Assembly: GCA_964466385.1 (NCBI GenBank)
Contig: CAYXNM010000091.1
Coordinates: 1 to 10,800 of the forward strand
From: UBA5972 sp964466385
GTDB lineage: Bacteria > Pseudomonadota > Alphaproteobacteria > Rhodobacterales > Rhodobacteraceae
DNA: 10,800 bases
Direction: 5' to 3'
The notes beneath the pieces are model-generated. The model was given only the letters and a program-made list of their open reading frames with translations, ran no database searches and was not told where the DNA came from. Below, piece after piece: positions 1-5,120 of the stretch (positions are counted from its first letter, which is position 1; each line of letters begins with the position of its first letter). The position numbers and the translations under genes were made by a program.

Positions 1-432
1 AAGAACAAACTTTCAAACGGCACGTTTGAGGTGATGGGCGAGACGCTTGACCTTGGCAATATCAAGACCCCGACATGTGCTGTTGCATGCGAAACGGATC
101 ATATCGCCAAGTGGCAAGGCTCGTTTCTGGGGCTCAACAAATTTGGGGGCGCGCGCAAGTTCATCCTTTCGGAAAGCGGGCATATTGCCGGGATCGTGAA
201 CCCCCCGAGCAAAAACAAATATGGCCATTACCTGAATGAAAACCCCATGGAAACGCCGCAGGACTGGAAGGCGGGCGCGTCGTTTCATAAAGGATCATGG
301 TGGCCCGTATGGGAGAAATGGCTTGCTGGCCATTCCGGCGCGCTGGTTCCTGCCCGAGGCCCCGGTTCGCAGGCTTTTCCGGTGATCGAGGCCGCGCCGG
401 GAAGCTATGTAAAGGCGCGTCCAGCCGGGTAG
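1..432 (+). CDS. phaC: Class I poly(3-hydroxyalkanoate) synthase PhaC, C-terminal part (5' end outside window)
   Basis: This is the last 143 residues of a PHA synthase, which polymerises (R)-3-hydroxybutyryl-CoA into PHB at the granule surface; the start lies left of the window. Two of the three catalytic residues of the alpha/beta-hydrolase-type active site are visible: the Asp in ETDHIAKW (codon 97-99) and the His in SGHIAGIVNPPSKNK (codon 181-183). They correspond to Asp480 and His508 of the Cupriavidus necator enzyme; the nucleophilic Cys must lie upstream. The SGHIAG..NPP and WKAGASFHKGSWWPVWEKWL blocks are typical of class I enzymes. The stop is TAG at 430-432. A phasin and the phaR repressor follow on the same strand, the usual order in Rhodobacterales. 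Identity is certain at family level. Only the substrate range (short chain assumed) is inferred. Confidence 0.96.
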   Translation, partial: KNKLSNGTFEVMGETLDLGNIKTPTCAVACETDHIAKWQGSFLGLNKFGGARKFILSESGHIAGIVNPPSKNKYGHYLNENPMETPQDWKAGASFHKGSWWPVWEKWLAGHSGALVPARGPGSQAFPVIEAAPGSYVKARPAG

Positions 433-456
433 AAAAATCCATCGCGAAAGTTTTTT

Positions 457-469
457 CTGCACCGCAGCA
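457..469 (+). promoter_or_regulatory. Probable PhaR operator upstream of phaP
   Basis: The sequence CTGCACCGCAGCA contains an exact CTGC-N3-GCAG dyad, the type of TGC-rich site reported for PhaR of Rhodobacter and Paracoccus. It is flanked on both sides by runs of six T. A further GCAGCAT half-site lies at 493-499. Twelve of its 13 bases recur at 1086-1098 upstream of phaR. Binding is inferred from the motif and the neighbouring phaR gene. Confidence 0.6.
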
Positions 470-477
470 TTTTTTCC

Positions 478-506
478 TTGAAATGCCGCAGCGCAGCATC
501 TACATG
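478..506 (+). promoter_or_regulatory. Possible sigma-70 promoter of phaP
   Basis: TTGAAA (478-483) and TACATG (501-506) are separated by 17 bp. The -35 is good and the -10 poor (3 of 6 positions). The spacer contains the GCAGCAT half-site at 493-499, so a bound PhaR would sit between the promoter elements. This is a weak prediction made by eye. Confidence 0.3.
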
Positions 507-546
507 GGGGTCAGACGCAATGAAACCTCTCTGATGGAGAAGAAAA

Positions 547-993
547 ATGGCTAAGAAATCCTTCGAAAACCCGTTTGCCGCAATGTTCAAAGACCTGCCG
601 GTCGACACGAATGCCTTTGGCGACATGTTCAAAAACTCAGCTGAGCTGGGCGAAAAATTCTCGCGCGTTGCGTTTGAAGCTGCCGAGAAAAACGCCGAAA
701 TCTCGGGCAAATGGACAAAAGACGCGCTGGGCAAACTGGCCGCTGCGACCAAAACCCAAAATGATCCGGCGGATTATTCCAAAGCGGTCAGCGATTTTGC
801 TTCCGCGTCCGTTGAAACCGCTTCCGAGCATGTGGCAGCCTTTGCCGAAGTCGCCAAGAAAGTTCAGATGGACACTGTTGAACTGCTTTTGGCCGCTGGC
901 AAAGACGCACAAGCTGAAGCATCGGCTGTTGTGAAAAAAGCCACAACCGAAGCAACCGACGCCGTTAAAAAAGCGACGTCGAAAGCTGCATAA
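547..993 (+). CDS. phaP: Phasin family protein (PHB granule-associated)
   Basis: This 148-residue protein is probably a phasin, which coats PHB granules and controls their size and number in the cytoplasm. It has the size and composition of the family: a short N-terminal FENPFAAMF segment, then a long amphipathic helical region (about residues 30-125) rich in Ala, Lys and Glu and without Cys, then a low-complexity Ala/Lys/Thr tail (VKKATTEATDAVKKA) like those of other alphaproteobacterial phasins. No signal peptide or membrane segment is present. The ATG at 547 is preceded by GGAGA at 536-540 with suitable spacing. It lies between phaC and phaR, 114 bp after the phaC stop, with its own candidate promoter and PhaR operator, and is closed by a strong terminator, so it can be expressed as a single highly transcribed gene. 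Function is inferred from family features and context. Confidence 0.93.
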   Translation: MAKKSFENPFAAMFKDLPVDTNAFGDMFKNSAELGEKFSRVAFEAAEKNAEISGKWTKDALGKLAAATKTQNDPADYSKAVSDFASASVETASEHVAAFAEVAKKVQMDTVELLLAAGKDAQAEASAVVKKATTEATDAVKKATSKAA

Positions 994-1022
994 TTCACCA
1001 TATCCTCCCTGTTGGTGACTTT

Positions 1023-1049
1023 GGCGGGCCCTTGTGGCCCGCCTTTTTT
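1023..1049 (+). terminator. Rho-independent terminator of phaP
   Basis: There is a perfect 8-bp GC stem, GGCGGGCC (1023-1030) and GGCCCGCC (1036-1043), with a CTTGT loop, followed at once by six T (1044-1049). It begins 29 bases after the phaP stop and isolates phaP from phaR. Confidence 0.93.
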
Positions 1050-1054
1050 GTGCC

Positions 1055-1098
1055 TTGCTGCAATTGCAATGCTGCACTAGCATTGCTGCACCGCAACA
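1055..1098 (+). promoter_or_regulatory. TGCTGCA repeat region upstream of phaR, probable PhaR autoregulatory operator
   Basis: TGCTGCA occurs three times at exact 14-bp intervals (1056-1062, 1070-1076, 1084-1090). Overlapping these are the palindrome TGCAATTGCA (1059-1068) and a 7-bp inverted repeat CAATGCT (1067-1073) / AGCATTG (1079-1085). The last copy runs into CTGCACCGCAACA (1086-1098), which matches the phaP operator at 12 of 13 positions. TTGCTG (1055-1060) and TAGCAT (1078-1083), 17 bp apart, could be the -35 and -10, so repressor and polymerase would compete. The motif is visible; regulation is inferred from known PhaR autoregulation. Confidence 0.6.
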
Positions 1099-1110
1099 AC
1101 GAGGCGCCTG

Positions 1111-1650
1111 ATGTCTGAAAAACCTGCTCCGCTTCTGATCAAGCGATACGCCAGCCGCAGGCTCTATAACACCGAGACAAGCGACTATGTCACGCTTGAA
1201 GATATCGCCGCCTTCATTCGCGCTGGCCGGGATGTCGAAATCATCGACCTGAAGACGGGCGACGACCTGACGCGGCAGTATCTGTTGCAGATCATCACCG
1301 AGCACGAAAGCAAGGGCGACAACGTGCTGCCCATCAACGTGCTGACCGACCTCGTGCGATCTTACACGGATCAGGCACAAAGCATCGTACCCGATTTTCT
1401 GGCGCGCAGCTTTGAGATGCTGAAACAGCAACAGGCCGAGATCGTCGGCAATCTCAACGATGTCATTCCAGACCCGATGGCCGCTTTTGGTGGGTTGGAA
1501 GGCTGGCAGAAAAAGCAGCAGGAGTTCATGGCTGCGATGATGGGCAACTGGGGCCCCAGCCAGGTCGAGGATGAACCCAGCCAGGCCGAAGACCTTGACG
1601 CGATCAAAAGGCAACTGGCCGAATTGCAGGAAAAACTGGCGAAAATATAG
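1111..1650 (+). CDS. phaR: PHB synthesis repressor PhaR
   Basis: This 179-residue regulator binds DNA and also PHB; in relatives it represses phasin genes and itself until polymer appears. The N-terminal DNA-binding domain (about residues 9-70) carries the family signature IKRYASRRLYNTETSDYVTLEDI followed by DVEIIDLKTGDDLTRQYLLQII. The central helical part (about 72-145) matches the PHB-accumulation regulator region, with IVPDFLARSFEML and the Gln/Met-rich WQKKQQEFM segment. The acidic linker (149-163) contains a short duplication, and the C-terminus is a short coiled-coil-like helix (IKRQLAELQEKL). The ATG at 1111 follows GAGG at 1101-1104. It is preceded by the phaP terminator and its own operator region, so it is probably a separate unit. 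Its stop is two bases from that of the convergent cyclodeaminase gene. Confidence 0.95.
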   Translation: MSEKPAPLLIKRYASRRLYNTETSDYVTLEDIAAFIRAGRDVEIIDLKTGDDLTRQYLLQIITEHESKGDNVLPINVLTDLVRSYTDQAQSIVPDFLARSFEMLKQQQAEIVGNLNDVIPDPMAAFGGLEGWQKKQQEFMAAMMGNWGPSQVEDEPSQAEDLDAIKRQLAELQEKLAKI

Positions 1651-1652
1651 GT

Positions 1653-2630
1653 CTACGCCCTAACCCCTGCGACGACTTTCTGATACGCAAAATCGGCAAT
1701 CGCCGTGTCCTGCGCCCCGGTGCCGGTCAAATCCGCAATGGTTACATCCGCATCCGAACGCCGCCCCGTTTCATCGCCAGCGGCAATTTGGCCAAGCTCC
1801 GGATGTGGCCCCGCTGTCATCGAACCGGCCCTGATCGCGGCGGCCAACTCTCCCAATTCGGCGCATTGTGCGAGATGGTCGGCGACGTAAAGATCGGCGG
1901 CGGCCAGAACACCGGGTGCCAATTCAGATTTTCCCGGCGTGTCTGATCCCATTGCGGTGATATGAAGGCCCGGATGCAGCCAATCCGTTTCGATCAACGG
2001 CGCACGCGACGGGGTTGCCGTAATGACAAGCTGGCTGTCGCGCACAAGCGCTGCCCGATCCCGCGTCGCCGTGACGGGAACGGCCAGTTTCTGGGTCAGA
2101 TCGCTGGCGAGGCGCGCGGCCTTGTCAAAATCCCGTCCCCAGACAAACGCCCGTTGAAAGGGTTTGACGATATGCGCGGCCTCCACCTGCAAACCGGCCT
2201 GAACGCCCGTTCCGATGACCCCGGCACAATCGACCGTGTCACGCGCAAGATATTTCGCCGCAACCGCCCCAGCCGCCGCTGTTCGCACGTCTGTTAAATA
2301 GCCATTGTCCAACAGAACCGCGCGCACCTGCCCGGTGGTTGCGGAAAACAAGACCATCAACCCCGAGGTGCTGGGCAGTCCCAAACCGGGATTGTCAAAA
2401 AATCCGGGGCTGATCTTGACGGCGAATGCCTCCATCCCATCGACATAGGCGGTCTTGACGTCAACGTCGGCGTTACGCGCTTCAAGGCTCATGGACAGGA
2501 TGGGCGGCATGATGACTTTGCCCGCCGCAAGGTCGCAAAAGGCGCGCTTCACGACCGCGATGCTCTTGATATCCAGGGGAACCGCGTTTCGCAGCGTTTC
2601 CTCGTTAACGATCATCGGTGAATTGGGCAT
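1653..2630 (-). CDS. Ornithine cyclodeaminase/mu-crystallin family protein, EutC-like
   Basis: This 325-residue NAD(P)-binding protein belongs to the ornithine cyclodeaminase/mu-crystallin family, whose members deaminate and cyclise ornithine, reduce cyclic ketimines or act in ectoine breakdown. Visible are the substrate segment AVKISPGFFDN (Lys72), LLDNGYLTDVRTAAAGA (Arg116), the Rossmann glycine motif GVIGTGVQAGLQ (137-148), and AMGSDTPGKSEL (Asp230, aligning with the catalytic Asp of ornithine cyclodeaminase). The run VDVKTAYVDGMEAFAVKISP and the end DLTGTGAQDTAIA resemble EutC of ectoine utilisation more than classical ornithine cyclodeaminase, but no eutB or other ectoine gene is adjacent. 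The ATG at 2630 is chosen because GAGG lies just upstream and the length fits the family; the frame stays open to 2765, but that stretch is not family-like. It is divergent from a LysR regulator, its likely controller. Confidence 0.85.
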   Translation of the reverse strand: MPNSPMIVNEETLRNAVPLDIKSIAVVKRAFCDLAAGKVIMPPILSMSLEARNADVDVKTAYVDGMEAFAVKISPGFFDNPGLGLPSTSGLMVLFSATTGQVRAVLLDNGYLTDVRTAAAGAVAAKYLARDTVDCAGVIGTGVQAGLQVEAAHIVKPFQRAFVWGRDFDKAARLASDLTQKLAVPVTATRDRAALVRDSQLVITATPSRAPLIETDWLHPGLHITAMGSDTPGKSELAPGVLAAADLYVADHLAQCAELGELAAAIRAGSMTAGPHPELGQIAAGDETGRRSDADVTIADLTGTGAQDTAIADFAYQKVVAGVRA

Positions 2631-2649
2631 ATCGGGCCTCGTCTTATTT

Positions 2650-2685
2650 CTTGCGCAGGCTACAATACGCGTGCATCGTTGCAAG
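2650..2685. promoter_or_regulatory. Divergent control region of the cyclodeaminase and lysR genes
   Basis: The 107-bp gap between the two start codons (2631-2737) holds a CTTGC (2650-2654) / GCAAG (2681-2685) inverted repeat with a 26-bp spacer. It also holds TACAAT at 2661-2666, which is close to a -10 element for lysR, although I see no good -35. This layout fits a LysR-type site serving both genes. The operator assignment is inferred. Confidence 0.35.
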
Positions 2686-2691
2686 TACCTT

Positions 2692-2710
2692 GCCCGGCCT
2701 TTCGCCGGGC
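2692..2710 (+). other. Perfect hairpin in the lysR leader
   Basis: GCCCGGC (2692-2698) and GCCGGGC (2704-2710) form a 7-bp all-GC stem with a CTTTC loop, ending 27 bases before the proposed lysR start. Five T follow at 2719-2723, eight bases after the stem, which is too far for an ordinary terminator. Its role is unknown. Confidence 0.5.
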
Positions 2711-2737
2711 GGGCACAGTTTTTCGAGTTGGACAGAC

Positions 2738-3703
2738 GTGACAGACAGCACCGCCCGCCTGACATTACGAGGGATCGAAGTCTTTCTTGCCGTCGTCCAG
2801 GAAGGATCGATCTCTCTGGGGGCCAGAAAACTGGGGGCCAGCCCCTCGTCGGTCAGTCAGCAGATCACCAATCTGGAAACCGCGCTTGATACAAGGCTGA
2901 TCGATCGCGCCGCCCGCCCCTTGCGCCTGACGCCGCCCGGGAATATTTTTCTGCGCCGCGCCGAAACGATTACATCCGAAGCCGCCCTCGCCCATTCCGA
3001 GATCGCCTCGGGCGACCTCAGCGGTCTCGCCAGTTTCAGGCTGGGAATGATCGAGGATTTTGATGCCAACGTCACCCCGCGACTGCTGGCCGATCTCAGC
3101 GCCGAATTCAGGGCCTGCCATTTCGTTCTGGAGACGGGCGCCAGCTATCACCTGGCCGCGATGCTCGAAGCGCGCCAGTTGGACATGTTCGTGGCCGCTG
3201 ATTTTGACGTCGCGGATCACTGGATGGATGTTTACCCGCTGCTCAGCGAACCTTTCATCGTCGTCACGCCGCCCGATATCATCGACACGGGCAAAGATGT
3301 GCTGGCGCAACTTCTGAAGCTGCCCCTGATCCGGTATTCGGCGCGTCAGATGATGGGCCGCCAGATCGAGGCGCATTTGGGAAAAACCGGCCTGAACATC
3401 CCCCACCGGTTCGAGCTTGACAGCTATCACGCCATCATGGCGATGGTTTCGGACGGGGCTGGGTGGACGATCACCACACCGCTTGGCTATTCCTACGCGC
3501 GGCGTTTCATGCAGAAAGTCGACGTGATGCCTTTGCCCTTTGCCCCGCTGGAGCGTCGGATATCGCTGCTGGCGCGGCGTGATGCCATGGGCGGGTTTCC
3601 CGAAGAGATCGCCAAAAAGCTGCGCCCTTTGTTGCGCGAGATGATCGTGAACCCCTGCGTTTCCGACCTGCCGTGGCTCGACCCGTCGCTGTGCGTTCTT
3701 TGA
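2738..3703 (+). CDS. LysR-family transcriptional regulator
   Basis: This is a 321-residue cytoplasmic DNA-binding regulator. The N-terminal winged helix-turn-helix spans about residues 8-67, with FLAVVQEGSISLGARKLG, the recognition helix region SPSSVSQQITNLE and the usual LTPPG turn. A substrate-binding domain of the periplasmic-binding-protein fold follows (about 98-300), with FRLGMIEDF, the EPFIVVTPPD strand and MVSDGAGWTITTP. The start is placed at GTG 2738, which gives a normal length and an N-terminus like other family members. The ribosome-binding site is weak and no better start was found; the frame extends upstream to 2618 but would overlap the divergent gene. The likely target is the adjacent cyclodeaminase operon plus itself, with a small amino-acid-like effector; both are inferred from the divergent arrangement. 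Confidence 0.9.
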   Translation: MTDSTARLTLRGIEVFLAVVQEGSISLGARKLGASPSSVSQQITNLETALDTRLIDRAARPLRLTPPGNIFLRRAETITSEAALAHSEIASGDLSGLASFRLGMIEDFDANVTPRLLADLSAEFRACHFVLETGASYHLAAMLEARQLDMFVAADFDVADHWMDVYPLLSEPFIVVTPPDIIDTGKDVLAQLLKLPLIRYSARQMMGRQIEAHLGKTGLNIPHRFELDSYHAIMAMVSDGAGWTITTPLGYSYARRFMQKVDVMPLPFAPLERRISLLARRDAMGGFPEEIAKKLRPLLREMIVNPCVSDLPWLDPSLCVL

Positions 3704-3732
3704 AGGTTTCGGTGTGGTAACTTGCCGATTGC

Positions 3733-3754
3733 AGGCCGGAATAACGCCGGTCCT
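3733..3754. terminator. Weak hairpin between the convergent lysR and aminotransferase genes
   Basis: AGGCCGG (3733-3739) pairs with CCGG-T-CCT (3747-3754) with one bulged T and a 7-base loop. It fills the 50-bp gap between the two stop codons. There is no T-run on either strand, so it is at best a Rho-assisted or weak bidirectional terminator. Confidence 0.25.
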
Positions 3755-4935
3755 CAGCCCTTCACCTCGGCGACCGAGGCCAGAACACCCGCAACGATAG
3801 CATCCAGTTCCGTCTTCTTGAGGCGTGCCGGCAGGCGCATGTCACATGCGCGCATCAACATCGCGCGGGTCTGTGGCAGGGCGCGGGGCTGATCGAAAAA
3901 CTTCCAGTTCCAGAACGCGCGTGCGTTGTCTTCATGCAGGCCAAAAACCGAAACCGGTGTTCCCAGCGATTTGGAAACGGCCATGAAGCGCCGGGTTTCG
4001 TCGTCAGAAAACCCGACGAGGTTGAATTGAATGGAGTCCGGTGCGCGCAATTCCCGATCAAGGGGCGGCGGCACGTTCAGATAGGGCGACCCGTTCAAAA
4101 GCCCGGCGACATAGTCGTGATTGGCGCGCCCGTCGCAGACGCGCCGGGGGATTTCGACCAGTTGGGGTTTCACGATGGCTGCCGTCATGTTGTTCATGCG
4201 CAGATTGTAAAGTGGCAGACAGTTCTGATACTTGGCGAACGCGTTGATGTTCAGCCCATGTTTTTGCCAGTTGTGTTCATAGGCGCCCGACATGATCACC
4301 GCGCGCGCGATGATATCTTCGTCATCGGTGACGAGTATGCCGCCTTCACCGCCGTTGACCAGTTTGTAGGATTGAAACGAAAAACACCCGACGCGCCCGA
4401 GCGTGCCGATTTTGCGGTCGCCCCACAGCGTGCCGAGCGAATGTGCCGCGTCCTCGATCACCGGGATATTCCGCGCCTCGCACAGGTCCAGTATCGCGTC
4501 CATGTCCGATGTGTGCCCGCGCATGTGCGAAATCACGACGGCCGCCGGATCTTGTGCCAACTGCGCTTCGAAGTCATTGATATCAATGCGATAGTTTTCG
4601 CCGACCTCAACCAGAACGGGGACAGCACCTGCGTGGACGATGGCCGAAGGCACGGCGGAAAAGGTGAACGAGGGGATCAGGACCTTGTCCCGGCGTTCAA
4701 TTCCAAGCGCCTGAAGGCTGAGGAAAATGGCGGACGAACAGGAATTGAGTGCCAGCGCATATTTCGTGCCCATGAAGTCCGCGAAATCGCGCTCCAGAAC
4801 GGCGACCGGTGACAGCGTGTTGGCCGGTGCGGTGTAGCGAAACAGATCGCCCGAGGACAAAAGGTTCCGAACGCTTTCCAGCGCCGTTTCCGGGATCGGT
4901 TCAGCGTCATAAACGGAGGATGGGAGCACAGACAT
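3754..4935 (-). CDS. DegT/DnrJ/EryC1/StrS family PLP-dependent aminotransferase
   Basis: This 393-residue fold-type I PLP enzyme belongs to the sugar-aminotransferase superfamily, which uses glutamate or glutamine as amino donor. Visible are NSCSSAIFLSL (cofactor phosphate region, about 64-74), IPSFTFSAVPSAI, IEDAAHSLGT (Asp162 contacts the PLP ring nitrogen), GCFSFQSYKLVNGGEGG (Lys191 is the Schiff-base lysine) and NLRMNNMTAAI. Catalytic residues are intact, so an aminotransferase rather than a dehydratase is expected. The frame is open to an ATG at 4980. I chose ATG 4935 because the extra 15 codons have unusually A/T-rich third positions and overlap an inverted repeat; neither start has a good ribosome-binding site. 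It is the last gene of the minus-strand cluster, 185 bp after a PuuA-like synthetase. No sugar-biosynthesis gene is nearby, so the substrate is unknown and may be an amine or aldehyde of the neighbouring pathway. Confidence 0.88.
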   Translation of the reverse strand: MSVLPSSVYDAEPIPETALESVRNLLSSGDLFRYTAPANTLSPVAVLERDFADFMGTKYALALNSCSSAIFLSLQALGIERRDKVLIPSFTFSAVPSAIVHAGAVPVLVEVGENYRIDINDFEAQLAQDPAAVVISHMRGHTSDMDAILDLCEARNIPVIEDAAHSLGTLWGDRKIGTLGRVGCFSFQSYKLVNGGEGGILVTDDEDIIARAVIMSGAYEHNWQKHGLNINAFAKYQNCLPLYNLRMNNMTAAIVKPQLVEIPRRVCDGRANHDYVAGLLNGSPYLNVPPPLDRELRAPDSIQFNLVGFSDDETRRFMAVSKSLGTPVSVFGLHEDNARAFWNWKFFDQPRALPQTRAMLMRACDMRLPARLKKTELDAIVAGVLASVAEVKG

Positions 4936-4943
4936 GTTTCGAG

Positions 4944-4968
4944 TTTTCCGAATGAGTGGTTCGGAAAA
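4944..4968. promoter_or_regulatory. Inverted repeat upstream of the aminotransferase gene, possible operator
   Basis: TTTTCCGA (4944-4951) and TCGGAAAA (4961-4968) are a perfect 8-bp inverted repeat with a 9-bp spacer, ending nine bases before the chosen ATG at 4935. On the minus strand, GATAAT (4995-4990) resembles a -10 element and would place transcription start just before the repeat; its -35 (CTGAAC region, about 5017-5012) is weak. The repeat could be a repressor site or an mRNA hairpin. Confidence 0.4.
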
Positions 4969-4990
4969 ACTGTAAGACATTCAGCCGGGA

Positions 4991-4999
4991 TTATCCACA
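4991..4999 (+). promoter_or_regulatory. Consensus DnaA-box sequence
   Basis: TTATCCACA matches the DnaA-box consensus exactly. It overlaps the putative -10 of the aminotransferase gene. It is single, with no cluster of boxes or AT-rich unwinding region, so it is not an origin. It could be a DnaA regulatory site or chance. Confidence 0.35.
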
Positions 5000-5120
5000 G
5001 AAATCACCGCGGTTCAGGGCGTTTTCCCGTGCTGATGGTGTGCTTGGCGCAACAATGCCGCAAATTGTTTCGCTCAGCCGCGCATTTGGCGACAAAAGCG
5101 CCGGCTTCAATTGGATGGCC

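Noticed and set aside
457..475. Possible terminator after phaC (CTGC-ACC-GCAG followed by T-run)
   Set aside because: The stem is only 4 bp. The dyad is better explained as a PhaR operator.
637..1614. 325-codon minus-strand open frame opposite phaP and phaR
   Set aside because: It is antisense to two recognised genes, crosses the phaP terminator, and shows Cys/His/Phe-rich low-quality composition without family motifs.
2631..2765. N-terminal extension of 45 residues on the cyclodeaminase
   Set aside because: It is Cys/Arg-rich and unlike the family, overlaps the lysR start, and an ATG with GAGG upstream exists at 2630.
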